64,000 nt of DNA from Aphrocallistes beatrix (GCA_963281255.1 OY725501.1:635882-699881), one strand, 5' to 3'; shown: positions 10,838-22,406, numbered from the stretch's first letter. The notes: generated by a model from the letters alone, not told the origin. Numbers and translations are program-made.

Positions 10838-11090
10838 AAATTGAACAATATCTAAATCGCAATATTACATAGATTGTGGTCTAATCTTTCTGAGAAAGAT
10901 TTGGAAATATATTTCTTAATTTATGGGAAAATGAATATAGACATATCAGGTGTTAATCTTGTAATGATGTACTAGTACAACAGTACAGAAGTTGTTTCAG
11001 TAACTGATATCCTATGACATTTGAATATTTCAATTAATTGCGTACCACTATACTAATACTTTAAGAAGTTTAATCAATTAATGCAATTGA
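10838..11090. repeat. dispersed duplication, copy 1
   Basis: The segment with GTAAATTGAACAATATCTAA and GTGGTCTAATCTTTCTGAGA recurs in direct orientation at 19122-19330. No terminal repeats; it looks like duplicated single-copy DNA rather than a transposon. Confidence 0.75.
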
Positions 11091-11393
11091 ATTCATTCAA
11101 CCTTGCAATTAAGACCACCTTTGAGAATACAAAGTATGGAAGTAATTTCAGAGTGTTCGTATTTCTGTAACAAATGAAACCCTACTTCATCCCTAAAAAT
11201 CACAATACAGTCGAATTCGTTTTAAGACTCATGGAGCTATCATGGCGGTGGTTTGTTCCATCTCAGGACTCATCGGAGACATAGGTCCCAAGTCTGAGTG
11301 AGTCCAATGCGGTCTCCTTAGTCGCTAGGTTCCACAGCCACCAAGCTATGATTCTGGGAGTCGAGTCTCCAAAGTTTGGTACGAATATTAGAC

Positions 11394-11462
11394 AGGCCGT
11401 AGCCACCGGTTCGGTTGGTCCGGTTTCAACCTGACCACTTCACATCTGGTGACTACGGCCTT
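11394..11462. repeat. short inverted repeat (hairpin)
   Basis: AGGCCGTAGCCACC pairs with GGTGACTACGGCCT about 40 bp further on. Probably a small MITE; its target duplication is not clear. Confidence 0.5.
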
Positions 11463-11469
11463 GTTGTAT

Positions 11470-11961
11470 TAGTATTTTTTTAGATCTTGGATTCTATATT
11501 AAGAATTATTTGCGTTGGAGATGTGAGTTGCTAGGGAATTCTGGCCATTTCTTAAGCAAATTTTAAAATTATTCCCACTGAAAAGCTATTTCTTGAATCC
11601 AGAAAGTATTTCGAGTCAAATCGAATAGTACTTGTTTACAAATGTCATATCATAATTATTTAATAAATAGTTTGAGTTGATTATAGTGAAATCTATCAGC
11701 TTACGATTCGCGTATTTGCTAGAAATTCATATTTCAGTTTGAATGCGGGTTTTATTATCCATATCCATAATGCAGGCCAGAGTTTCTACCTTCAAATGCG
11801 GGTCACTTGGGACCTATGCAGAGGGTATTTCCCCCTAGAGACTATTTCAGTCTGAATTAAATCGAACGCTCTATTCTAATCCTAACTAATCTGGTACGTT
11901 GTATTAAGATAAACATTAATTAATCATGTTCAACCTCTTCGCCCATTCCCAAAGCTGGGCA
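11470..11961. other. no gene seen
   Basis: No ORF or repeat recognised in this AT-rich stretch. Confidence 0.4.
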
Positions 11962-12100
11962 CTAAACCGTTAATAAACCTTTTTTGCTGTGGATCCCCTC
12001 CTATTAATCCTAGTACAAAATTTTGAATCCTGTTGACCTCCTGATGTCTTCTGTGGACCACTAAGGGGTCCATGGACGGACTCCAGTTTGGGAATAACTG
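11962..12100 (+). mobile_element. partial hAT MITE (family of 21139-21301)
   Basis: Shares ATCCCCTCCTATTAAT, ACAAAATTTTGAATCCTGT and AAGGGGTCCATGGAC with the intact copy at 21139-21301 and ends in a diverged TTTGGGAATAACTG. The left terminus is degraded. Confidence 0.7.
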
Positions 12101-12199
12101 CGTTATTCCGTTGGTTTCTAATATTTGCAGATTTTTCATCCAGACACTTCTGTGATTTTGAATTTGTACCTTTATTAGTCGTTTTGGCATCTCAAGAAT

Positions 12200-12480
12200 T
12201 GAATCTGTGGACATGGTCGAGGTTGAAACTGCAGTGCAACTGAACTCAGCAGGAACAGACTCAAAACGCTCTCTCTCCCTCTGCCACAAAGTACTCCAGC
12301 AGAGCATAGAGGAGTCTCTAGCATGGGAGCTACTGCAGTGGAGTGCAGCTGCTGTGGATCAGAGGACTGTGACTGTTCTAGCCAGCATGCTGCACTCCAC
12401 GTTGTAGAGTCTGACACGTTCGAGAGGAGATCAAGACTCTGAACCAGCAAGAGCTCATCTCGAGGAGGACACTGGACACA
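12200..12480 (+). pseudogene. GC-rich, possibly coding relic (Cys/His-rich)
   Basis: This stretch is far more GC-rich than its surroundings and codon-like. One frame reads ECSCCGSEDCDCSSQHAALH, resembling a zinc-binding B-box or similar finger, then runs into an in-frame TGA. A different frame is open over 12207-12407. It may be a relic of the coiled-coil/TRIM-like gene or of a transposase; I cannot decide. Confidence 0.3.
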
Positions 12481-12586
12481 ATCGTTAATCGTGACTGATT
12501 TGAAGCAGTGCTTGATCAGTGATTGACATGCTCTCTATCATTTTATAGTTGAGTTAATTTATATTCACAATACATATTTACATACT

Positions 12587-13203
12587 TACCAAACCCTCTT
12601 GAAAATTTCCCTGAATTTTAGGGATAAAATCCCTGGTTGTTATTGTATTTTTAATTTTAATGTGACTAGATTAGCATAAATATATAGACTTAAATTTTTA
12701 AATTCGCGATCCAGGGAATTTCCTAGATTTTAAGTAAAGGGCGAATATATATAATGAGGAACATAAAATTATTCGAATTCTATAAAATTTATAATAATAA
12801 TTGAAATGCTTATAGGCTTTCTAAAAGCTCGAAATTCCTGGATCACTGGTGGGCAACCTGGAACCCGCGACTCTTCTCAAACACTCTATTATGGTACCCA
12901 CGTGTTAGTGATTGTAATACAAAATGGGGCCGCCTAATTTTGGTGTGAAATTGATGCTGAATATCAAAATATTTTCTATAATAATTATATAATGGTTCCG
13001 CGAATTTCGAAATTTAACCTGTCTATTGATTAATGCTAATTTACTCATTAAAAATATAATAACATCCAGGGATTTACCATTGAAATCCAGGAATTTCAGT
13101 CCCAAATTCCAGGGAAAGCATGTATAGAGATTGTTGAATTGAAGGTCTGCGAGACCCCACTGCCCTGGATAATCCAGGAATCCCTGGAAGGTTGGTAAGT
13201 ATT
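12587..13203. mobile_element. MITE with ACTTACCAA ends, probably composite
   Basis: The left end ACTTACCAAACCC and right end GGTTGGTAAGT are inverted, and inside them are CCCTGG / CCAGGG units. Within it, at about 12844, lies the left end (CACTGGTGGGCAACCTGG) of the hAT MITE family seen whole at 23876-24229. Confidence 0.55.
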
Positions 13204-13459
13204 TATTTAGATTTTACTTTTAAAATTCAAATTTCAACCTTAATTTTAAGAGTTCTCGGGTACATGCGTAATTTCCGGAATGTGACGGAACAAGATACCT
13301 AATTTCTTGGACGAGCAAATACATTAAAAATGGTTGCTAATAACGAAACATAATTATTACAAAATCTACATCTGTGACCTGAAAATGGGTTGCTAATAGA
13401 GCATTATTGCTAAAAGGAGAGTTGCTAATATTTATGCGAATTCCACTCTCTACCTATTT

Positions 13460-13915
13460 TCTCGGAACGGGACAGGACTCAGGGTTGCGTCTAGCCACCC
13501 CTCAGTTGGGGTTAGCACCTCCCTATTGGAAATATTTCAGAACTCTTCAACCCTCTGAGTCTGGGCTGTATCAACCTTGCAGTAGCAGTAACTTGTGACT
13601 CCGATTAATCGCGACAACTTCAATTGTCGCGATTAATCAGTGTCACAATTACACGAATCGACTCGATTATATAATTAGATATTTTGGTTCCGTCCGGAAA
13701 TTAGACAACTTCACCCGCCTTCCTGGAAATTAAGTAAATAAATTTTCTGGAATGGTCCTGTCCACGGTTGTATCTAGTCCGATCCTAGATTGTGGCTACT
13801 GCAGGTTGGATACAGCCCTCTCATCTCAAGGGGGTTAGAGGTCTGAAATATTTTCAGAGGGGAGGGGCTGACCTGTGGTGGCTAGATGCAAGCTTGGGAC
13901 AGTCCCGTTCCGTCC
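13460..13915. mobile_element. foldback-like MITE
   Basis: AACGGGACAGGACTCAGGG...CATCTAGCCACC at the left returns inverted at the right (GGTGGCTAGATGC...GGGACAGTCCCGTTCCG), both followed inward by GAAATATTTCAGA. No coding capacity. Confidence 0.65.
13603..13638. repeat. perfect 15-bp hairpin
   Basis: GATTAATCGCGACAA, loop CTTCAA, TTGTCGCGATTAATC. It sits near the centre of the surrounding inverted repeat. Confidence 0.8.
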
Positions 13916-14017
13916 CGGAAATTATGCATGTCGTTCTCGGTGGTGTTGAGTGGTGCTAGCACAGCTGACTGCTGGTCTGCCACAAGAAAGACTACTGACA
14001 TGGCTGTCCACTGCTGA

Positions 14018-14055
14018 CACACAGCAGACAGACAGCAGACAGACAGCAAGCAGTG
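14018..14055. repeat. short CAGACAG-type tandem repeat
   Basis: Several AGCAGACAGAC units in a row. They create an open minus-strand frame with a low-complexity Cys/Val/Ser run that I do not regard as a gene. Confidence 0.6.
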
Positions 14056-14483
14056 CTCCTGCATCAGCTGATAGACCAGTCTTCCAACCTTTCAACACAT
14101 GCACCCCTGTGAGATAAAAGGTTGAGGGTAAACCCAGGGGGCATTCGGGCATTTGCCCGGAGTTCGATTCTGCGGCCCCGGATTTCATTTGACCACCTAA
14201 GCCACAATCATAGTCAGGTCCCGGATTTTTTTCTTTGGCCCCTCTTCGTCCCGGTTTAGAAAATTCCAGTGACTGTCTCTTGGTGCACTCCGGGACCTAC
14301 CAAACTCTAAATGGTTGGATTTTTATCATAAAAATCAGCTTAGTTTGATAACAATCATACAATAATGTAATTGTATTCTTAAATTACTATAATTTGATTT
14401 ATGCACACCTTGATCTTGTGTCTGGAATGCAAGGGAAGTATTTGACAGGACGAATCAATTGAGAATTTGCTATTATTATTGAC

Positions 14484-14801
14484 GAATGGTAAATGTTTCG
14501 TCGCTGATATTTCTTTGAGTGAAATTATTGAATCCTCACTTTCATTCTCTCATTCATTCTAACAAATAATAAATGAAAATCACCCACCCCCTCACGAAAT
14601 ATAAATACCACTCTCGCCTGCCATTTAATATTATTTCAAACCGAAAATGCCCTCTTTCTCTTTGCTCATATACATAATACTCTCCAAAATGCTCACTCTC
14701 ACTCTCCTATTAATTCTATTCAGCTTTAGAATAAATTAATATTTCCCAACAGTTTGTAATTCCATTCGAAGAGATATCAGCGACGAAACATCCGTTTACC
14801 A
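14484..14801. mobile_element. MITE, ~318 bp
   Basis: Inverted ends: AATGGTAAATGTTTCGTCGC at the left and GCGACGAAACATCCGTTTAC at the right, continuing into TGATATTTC / GAGATATCA. It directly abuts the next element. Confidence 0.7.
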
Positions 14802-14804
14802 TTA

Positions 14805-15576
14805 CAGGGTGGCTCATAAGTTTTGTGCAAGCTTCATTAGGTATAAAATTTCTTACACTCGAACAATCTTACTAGTTATTATGATCTTTAAGATCGTAAT
14901 TCGAATATTTTCAATGATTTTAAAAGATTTTTAGAGTCTAAGACCTGGAACTATGTTTTGTATGGTGATTTTTATGAGGAAAAAATGTGTCCTAGCATGC
15001 AGCGAAAATCGTGAATCAGGGCCCACTGCTTTCCAAATGATCATTCTAGAGTATTCAAATTCTAGGAAAAAATTAGCTCTCACATTTTCCTCGAACACTC
15101 TAAATTTGTAGAAATATAGGATGTTTATATCAGTACATATTGAGAACCATTTGGATCAGATTTTTGGTGATGTGAAAAAAAATGCAATTTTGGGTGATTT
15201 TGCAAAATGTACCTAATTTGATCTCGTGAAATAATAACTTTCTCTCGTTTCTGATAATGAATTCAATGAATTTATGAAATAATTCCATGGTGAATGAAAG
15301 GTATCTGGTGCTAAATCGTCATAGAACATCGATTATGAAGACATTTTTTACAGAAGCAGTGACCTTGATTCTCGATTTTCGCTGCGTGCCAAGACACATT
15401 TTTCTCTATAAAATTCACCCTACAAAACACAGTTCCAGGTCTTAGACTCGAAAAATCTTTTAAAACCATTGAAAATATTCGAATACGATCTCTAAAGACC
15501 ATAATAACTAAGATTGTTTGAGTATAAAAATTTTTATACTCAATGAAGCTTGTATCATAACTTATGAACCACCCTG
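14805..15576. mobile_element. TA-type MITE with long terminal repeats, 772 bp
   Basis: CAGGGTGGCTCATAAGTT at 14805 and AACTTATGAACCACCCTG at 15576, both flanked by TA (14803-14804, 15577-15578). The inverted similarity extends about 200 bp inward from each end. Tc1/mariner-like by its TA target. Open frames inside are not transposase. Confidence 0.85.
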
Positions 15577-15904
15577 TATTGACATACAAATATTCAGTAT
15601 TCGATCAATGCAGAGTAGTAGAGCAGTCAGAATAAAGTAGTGAAGTACGTAGATAATAACTACATCTTTCACAGACAGATATGTCTGATAGGTCATCATG
15701 CTTATGATGTGCTTGTGCAATCCATGGTCAACGTCCACTATGAATTCCACATTGAGAAAAAAGTCAGCTTAAGTTAATGAGGTCTTCACATGTGATTTAA
15801 CTATAATAAAAATATGATGACTCATCAAAACGAATATACCTAATATTCGGATATTCGTTTGAAATGACCCTAATTAATATTCGTTTTTTGTTAAATGGGA
15901 AATA

Positions 15905-16063
15905 CAGTCAGGGTCGCTTTTTGTAAACCACCAGGGGACCCAAAAATCTGTTCATAATAGAGATACTTCATATTAAAGGAACTTTATTTAATACAATTCC
16001 TCTAAAAGATGAAATTAGGACCAGGAGGTTAGTTCATAATGTTCATAATAGCGACCCTGACTG
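15905..16063. mobile_element. TA-type MITE, 159 bp
   Basis: CAGTCAGGGTCGCT...AGCGACCCTGACTG with TA on both sides (15903-15904, 16064-16065). Same family as 32-216. Confidence 0.9.
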
Positions 16064-16143
16064 TATTGTAACTAATTGTGAAGATGGATTTTAATTTGGG
16101 ATTATCTTAACCTTATATATTCTTAAAAATAGATTTAGGATTA

Positions 16144-16549
16144 CAGTCGAACCTGCGATAACGGTCACCTGTGTATAGCGGTCACAAATGAACAGTCCCG
16201 TCCGAAATTCCATAATATTGAACCTGTGTATAGCGGTCATCTGCTCAACTCGGCCAGCGGCCACCCGTTTGTAGTCCCTTACTGACCCTAAACTGTGTAT
16301 AATGGCCACTATCTGTCTATAACGGCCATCACCTTTGTCACCTTTTTATGTGTCTATTACAGGGCCTGTTACAAACGATAAACAAGTTCATGTCATTACT
16401 TCATGTAAATGGTTTCTAAAAATTTGATATTGTAGATTGCGTTGATACCTTTTGGGGATTAAGACAATCACCTGTATATAACGGTCACCTGTGTATAACG
16501 GCCAATTTTGTCCAGTCCTTTGGGTGGCCGTTATATACAGATTCCACTG
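16144..16549. mobile_element. pogo/Tigger-like MITE, 406 bp
   Basis: CAGTCGAACCTGCGATAACG at the left, CCGTTATATACAGATTCCAC-TG at the right, TA on both sides (16142-16143, 16550-16551). The interior is full of AACGGTCACCTGTGTATA units, i.e. copies of its own terminal motif. Confidence 0.88.
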
Positions 16550-16754
16550 TACTTCTCATTGCTTGAATACTAGGATTGGTTCGGTTAAATGATCGACTGA
16601 AAAAATGCTGACGTCATCAAGACCGAACAAATCTTGGAATATTCGTTTCTGCCCTAATTGTAGTTGACAATATGTTCTTCGCTATCTTAGCTGTTTCCTA
16701 CAAGTATACATTTCTAATATTTCCTAATTCTCCATTATTCTATTTCAGGTCATG

Positions 16755-17130
16755 TTACTAAGATCAGGAGGAGGACAAGCCTAGCTTGGAACTCTGTAGC
16801 AACAGCTGCTGAGAGATGTCAAGGCTCAAGGATTGAATTCCAAGCGCCGAGTCTGCTGCAGCTCCTTGGTCGACGCACTTTTGTCAGACATCGACAAAGG
16901 TCTTGTCCTCCTGGAGGATGAGGAGTGACAGCTGCTGCTGGCTTCCATCCCAGTTTCCCTCATCCGATTGGATGTTATTTCTCTCCAACCAGATGAGGCG
17001 AAACCTGAGATGGAAGGCAGCAGCCAGCTAGCATTCCTAATCCCATTACGGTCGCCAAGGTGAGAAAAAGAATGGAGGCCATGAAGCTTTGCTGTCACCT
17101 AGCAAAAGAGAGCAGCTGGAGCATGGGCTG
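16755..17130 (+). pseudogene. hAT transposase relic, middle part
   Basis: Plus-strand frame with stops: NSKRRV..., ALLSDIDKGLVLLEDEE, QLLLASIP. This resembles the helical segment of hAT transposases in which 'LL.D.....LA..L.P.F' precedes the last catalytic region. Stops and frameshifts break it. The C-terminal part of what is probably the same gene follows at 18452. Confidence 0.55.
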
Positions 17131-17184
17131 ATAAAGGATTTTCAAGTCCGGAATTTTTAAGGTGATAGAGGTTATACACTAACC

Positions 17185-17579
17185 CAGGCGTGTCAAACTG
17201 GTGCCCGCAGGTTGCTCAGAGGTGGCCCGCCAGCCAGTTGCGAAAAAATATTATAATCGAATGAATCAGTACCGTAAACTGAGGTGACTTTGGCCCACAA
17301 TAGCAATTTTAATAAAATATACTCAAACTTAGAAATATTGCGGTTTAAATAGCTGTGGATATGTTGAGAGTTTCATTCAACATATTATCAATTGTGATTA
17401 CATTGATTCATAAGTTTGAGTATATTTTATTAAAATTGCTATTGTGGGACAAAGTCACCTCTTAGGGCCAAAGTCGCCCCAGTTTACGGTAGTTAAAATT
17501 CATTCATTTCTATCATGGCCTGGGGAAGAGCTGGGGTTATGAAATTGGCCCACTATCCGATTAGAGTTTGACACACCTG
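17185..17579. mobile_element. hAT MITE with 8-bp target duplication
   Basis: Ends CAGGCGTGTCAAACTGG and GTTTGACACACCTG. The flanking octamers are CACTAACC (17177-17184) and CTCTAACC (17580-17587), 7 of 8 matching. It carries another MITE inside. Confidence 0.85.
17272..17489. mobile_element. TA-type MITE nested in the hAT MITE
   Basis: CCGTAAACTGAGGTGACTTT returns inverted as GTCGCCCCAGTTTACGG, with TA on both sides (17270-17271, 17490-17491). The arms include a perfect CAATAGCAATTTTAATAAAA block. It inserted after the enclosing element. Confidence 0.85.
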
Positions 17580-17599
17580 CTCTAACCAGACAAAAGTAT

Positions 17600-18183
17600 T
17601 TGTATATTATATTATTTCCCACACAAATAGTACAAAATTGGATCTTTTCTTGAAGGAAAATGCATAGAACTCTAAGAGATACTAAGAACCCGATTTAAGA
17701 ATCGAAATCTACACATCCGAATTAGTAATATTTGAAAATTGCTTAACCCAATAAGTAAATTTATCAATCGGTGGCACAGGAAGTAATTCACCACCATCAT
17801 GTAGTGTATATAGGAGCTTATGTGTCACAAGGTGGCAGTGATTGATAATTTGAAAGATGGGAATTGATAATTGATAAGAAATATTCTACTATAACTAATT
17901 CGAATGCGCATATTTCGAATTTTTTAAATTAATTTTTATGCGGTTTATTCGGGAAATAGCATTATTTAACAAAAAAGTCGCGTTATTCGACGAGCTAAGC
18001 GTGCTAAATAGTGCACTTAACGCTCTCGGCGGGAAACACAGTTTTTAGTCATATGACATCCAAACAGGAGTTTATCTTGTAATTCTAGAGATGGCGGCAA
18101 TCCAGCACTAAAATAAAATCACACTGCAAGCACTTTAGCTAATTGGAAGATACCAGGCTTGCGCCCTTAAGCGCCGGCTGAGC
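17600..18183. other. no gene seen
   Basis: AT-rich, no ORF or termini recognised, apart from the TSD of the next element at 18184-18191. Confidence 0.4.
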
Positions 18184-18191
18184 ACCTAGAT

Positions 18192-18443
18192 TAGGATTTC
18201 TTAACGTTATGCCTCGATACACCATGGATGTATCCAGATTATTTTAGGAGGCATCCAATCAGCTGGTAAAACTAAAATGTTATATTTGCTAGTATTTTCA
18301 ATTTAATTGAGCTTATATATTACTTTTGAAGTCATTATACAATGGCTTCAGTGATGGCTTTGAAATATTAATTTTTTGGAGTATCGGGTGAGGCACAGTA
18401 GAGCTTTGGGGGTTTCGAGGTCTGAAAAGGTTAAGAAACACTG
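18192..18443. mobile_element. hAT MITE with perfect 8-bp target duplication
   Basis: Left end TAGGATTTCTTAACG, right end GGTTAAGAAACACTG. Exact duplication ACCTAGAT at 18184-18191 and 18444-18451. It sits against the hAT transposase relic that follows. Confidence 0.88.
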
Positions 18444-18451
18444 ACCTAGAT

Positions 18452-18720
18452 AAACCCCTGAGCAGGAGCACAGTCCTCAAGGACAGACAGAGCTTGATCA
18501 GGAGCTGACTGGAGATCAGCTCCCAGGACTTGCTGACATTGTGTGAGAAAGTGTTGGTGGACTTGTTCATCAGTTCAACACAGCCATCCCCTCCAGTGCT
18601 GCAGTGGAGCGTTTGTCTCAATGGACAAGGACATCTTGAGGACCAAGAGACCATCCCTGTCTGATGGAAACTCGATTTTCGATTTTCATGAAGGACAACA
18701 TGCGTTTCATGGAATTTTGT
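18452..18720 (+). pseudogene. hAT transposase relic, C-terminal dimerisation domain
   Basis: In two frames joined by a frameshift near 18570 the plus strand reads SSQDLLTLCEKV, then FNTAIPSSAAVERL, then SMDKDILRTKRPSLSDGN. The order 'P.SSA.VERLFS...DIL...R..LSD.N' is the C-terminal dimerisation signature of hAT transposases. Together with 16755-17130 it is a single decayed hAT gene pulled apart by MITEs. Confidence 0.8.
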
Positions 18721-19121
18721 CAATGAAATCCTGTTACCTTCTAAGATCCCTTAAACAATATCTTTCCCTTATTTCTATGTTTACGCATATCAAAGTTGTA
18801 TTAGCAGACATTTTTCCTTAATAAAACCCAGCAATACTTTTATATTTTTCGCACTCTTAGTTGTTTTTAAAAATAATCATTGATTTTGTTGTTGTTTGAA
18901 TATGATAAACTTTAACGGTTTATCGCTATCTTGGGTTAGATTTTGACGAATTAACGACTAATAACGAGCATAACATTTGGGTTTAACCTGCCCACTCTGC
19001 TTATTCCAAGCCCTCTCCCCATTTATTCAGATCCCAAGGGTAGAGGGAGAGATCAATTTAAATGAGGAATTGATATTTTGTACTTAGTTTGTGGTTCAAG
19101 CAGATACTGAATAAAATTGAA
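18721..19121. other. no gene seen
   Basis: Flank of the hAT relic; nothing recognised. Confidence 0.4.
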
Positions 19122-19330
19122 AGATTACTCCGAGTAAATTGAACAATATCTAAATTGCTTTATTGCACAGATTGTGGTCTAATCTTTCTGAGAAAGATTT
19201 GAGATTATATTTCTTAATTTATGGGAAAATGAATATAGACATATCAGGTGTTATAATTGATATCCTATGATCTAAATATTTCAGTTAATTACGTACCACT
19301 GTACTAATTGCTTCACTGAGTTTAATTATC
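19122..19330. repeat. dispersed duplication, copy 2
   Basis: Direct-orientation copy of 10838-11090 with substitutions and a short deletion (the 'GTAATGATGTACTAGTACAA' piece of copy 1 is missing). Confidence 0.75.
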
Positions 19331-19660
19331 GAATGAAATTGTACTTGAGTTGCTTTCCTTGGAACATTCAAATTCAATAAGCTACAATACTCGTGAAATA
19401 GAACTTGAGTGAAGTTTTTGAATTCTTCAGCAGCATAACCTCTCTAAAAATGCTACTTATTATCCGTAAATATCACAGAAATACCGCTTCTATTCGAACT
19501 AGTTGAACTACTTTAAATAATATCCATTAATTTGCCAGCAAGACGCACTTCCCTTGGAATTAGTTTGCTGACAACAAAATATATTAGAGAAATTGCTTCA
19601 TTATAAATCCAATCACTATTCCCGTTATGAAACACAGTGCCTGGACAGAGTCTTACAGTA

Positions 19661-19816
19661 CAGTCAAACCTCTCTATTGAACACCTTCGGGAACCGCGAT
19701 TTTGTTCAGTATATCGAGGTGTTGATTAACTAGAGGTTCATTTTAACTGAGTTATATAGATATTGGTCAAAATAAACTTCACTAAGTTTGGATGTTCACT
19801 ATCGGAGGTTTGACTG
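19661..19816. mobile_element. TA-type MITE, 156 bp
   Basis: CAGTCAAACCTCTCTATTG and CTATCGGAGGTTTGACTG as inverted ends, TA on both sides (19659-19660, 19817-19818). Confidence 0.85.
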
Positions 19817-19989
19817 TACCAAAAATTATCCGTATATAAGTGGGTCTTTTAAGAAAGATCACGTTCTCAAGTTGTAATGAGTACATTTGTAATTGGGAGC
19901 AAAATAATTCATAATGATGCTCTAGGTCACGTTGTATCATTCCATTGAATCCTCTACGGAAAAAGGATGCCCTTGTATGGCATAGGCAG

Positions 19990-20090
19990 CATACCATGTC
20001 CTTCTACGTCCCTAAGGGAAATCCCTCGGAATCTAACACCGATTTCAAACAAATTTCGCATGTAGGATCCTTGAATTATATATTTTAATC
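19990..20090 (+). repeat. 5' fragment of a Helentron-like repeat
   Basis: TTTCGCATGTAGGATC and the preceding CCGATTTCAAAC block match the head of the repeat at 52950-54060. The rest is missing. Confidence 0.5.
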
Positions 20091-21130
20091 TATTAAAATA
20101 GAATTGGATATTTATTATTATTGAAAAGTTTTCAAAACATTTCTAACTATCGCAAATTAAGGATTGTATACATCAAACCGTTAAAGGGATTTGCTAGACA
20201 ATGAATAGTTGCCGGTATTTGCTTTCGAAGTTCTGACATAAGTAACACGCAATTGTTCAATACTACTATATCAATACTACTATATACATATACTATCATT
20301 ATTTTTGTATTGTTTATATCACACATTGGGGAATCTGAATAAGACAAAATTGGCGGGATAGCGAAAGTAAGCATTTTGGAGAGTGATCAGTATGGGAACC
20401 TGGTGAAAGTGAGCATTTTAGGTTTGAAATAATGTCCAATTGAGTTTGAAAATGGTATTTTTTATCTTGAGGGAGTTTTTTGTTGCACTTTAGATCTTAA
20501 TCTTTTTGGCAAGTTTTAGTACTTATTTCTACTTGTCAGATTTAGATCTTAATCTTACTTGAAATATTGTCGGCCTTATTCCTACTACAAATTACGCCTT
20601 ACTCCTGCGACTCCACATAGGTACTTCGATAAGTCTGTCATTAAAATCCCACATCGATAAATCGTTGATCAAAGCATGATTCAAAATCCTACAGTCATTG
20701 ATCAAAATATACATTCTCGATTATTCATGTGCATAAATATACTGATTCTCTTCCTCTAGCAATTACGCATTGGAGATTAATTTGTATCTCTAAGCAAGCA
20801 TAAACTTAAGAACTTAACTTTTTGAAGAATCTGATTCTAATTTGTGTCTATTGGGTTTTTAGCATTTGCGAAACTGAGGAATTCGTACTGCATTTGATAG
20901 AATTGATAGTCAGCTTGAATGGGCTCTATTACCTGATTTATTTCCAACTTCCGTGTTATTCAATTTAATTAGTACACTCACTGGACAAAATATTCGTAAT
21001 CCATAAACTATTGAACAAAACTAAAATCCGTATTCTACACATCCAAATGACCTATCCATTAGAAAATAACTAAATAATCTAATCTCGATGTTGGGAATTA
21101 GTACCTTGTGTCAACTTGTCTCACTATTCA
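20091..21130. other. no gene seen
   Basis: About 1 kb of AT-rich DNA with no ORF above noise and no element ends. Confidence 0.4.
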
Positions 21131-21138
21131 CCATAGAC

Positions 21139-21301
21139 CAGCGGTTTTCAACTTTTTTGTTGCTGGGGACACTTATAGTAATTTTCCTATATTCTATGGA
21201 CCCCTCCTATTAACAGTAATACAAAATTTTGAATCCTGTGGCCCCCTGATATATTCTGTAGACCACAAAGGGGTCCATGGACCGCAGGTTGGGAACCACT
21301 G
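21139..21301. mobile_element. hAT MITE with perfect 8-bp target duplication
   Basis: CAGCGGTTTTCAAC and GGTTGGGAACCACTG ends. Exact octamer CCATAGAC at 21131-21138 and 21302-21309. A partial relative lies at 11962-12100. Confidence 0.9.
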
Positions 21302-21409
21302 CCATAGACTCTGAACCGGGGAGAGTGGCGAGGCTCAAGTCTCATCTGGACCTGAAGATTAAACATAGACTTTGTACAAACATTAGATGTGAACCAGGCA
21401 CAGAAATCT

Positions 21410-21700
21410 GATTTTTGGTATGTGGGAGTCTTTTGGCTATGGCTCCACTAGGTTCTGAGCTCAGACGAAAATGTCGATTCATCATGGATTATGACGTAAT
21501 TGTCACCTTTTTATTATTATAAGTTTCAGTTTTTCGACAATAACTCAACCATTTTATGTGATAGAAGGTGAAATTGTGAAATTCTGTGCATAATACTGCA
21601 TATTACAAGTAATATATCTCAAATATGATGCAATTATACTCAAAAAATGTTAACCCATCACTCCGTTATGACGTCATCACTATGCATCAACCAAGCAGCA
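21410..21700 (+). repeat. Helentron-like repeat, internal part
   Basis: Carries the shared order CTGATTTTTGG, GGCTATGGCTCCA, TTCTGAGCTCAGACGAAAAT, ATAACTCAACCAT, TTATGACGTCATC of the family at 26041-26553. The 3' hairpin is missing. Confidence 0.7.
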
Positions 21701-22111
21701 CTTGCCTTATTTAACTCAATGCTAGTTACGCCCTTGTTAAAATCTTATCGAATGAATTTGGCTCAAATTTGATCTATGCATAATAGAAAAGAAATTTCCG
21801 CAAAATTATTTTAATTTTAAATTTAGAGAGTTAATCTGATATTAACTATTATTGAGGGAACTGAGTCTCATAGCCTATTTTATTCTGCATTCGAAAATCT
21901 AGTGTGGCATAGTCATTCCAAATTCGAATACATTTATAAAAAATTAAAATATAATCTGTACCATTTGTCCTTCTAATGTCTCAATTCCGACTATTAGTAT
22001 AATTGCGTTAAACTTAAAAGCCGAAAGATACAAAACGATATATAAACAGTTGCAGCCAGAGGCGCCAAGTTTTGCCCCCGGAAAACTTTTAATATCCTTT
22101 AACCAAATATC

Positions 22112-22406
22112 CTTTAACTCTAGCTGTGATTAACCTTTAACTCTCGCTGTGATTAACCTTTAACTCTCGCTGTGATTAACTTTTAACTCTCGCTGTGATT
22201 AACTTTTAACTCTCGCTGTGATTAACTTTTAACTCTCGCTGTGATTAACTTTTAACTCTCGCTGTGATTAACTTTTAACTCTCGCTGTGATTAACTTTTA
22301 ACTCTCGCTGTGATTAACTTTTAACTCTCGCTGTGATTAACTTTTAACTCTCGCTGTGATTAACTTTTAACTCTCGCTGTGATTAACTTTTGACTCTCGC
22401 TGTGAT
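22112..22406. repeat. 23-bp minisatellite, about 13 copies
   Basis: The unit is close to AACTTTTAACTCTCGCTGTGATT. Middle copies are identical. The first two have CC for CT, and the last has GACTC, so the array has been homogenised from the centre. Confidence 0.95.

Noticed and set aside
13882-14188. Two overlapping minus-strand frames with Cys/Val/Ser runs
   Set aside because: Generated by a CAGACAG-type tandem repeat and adjoining MITE ends.
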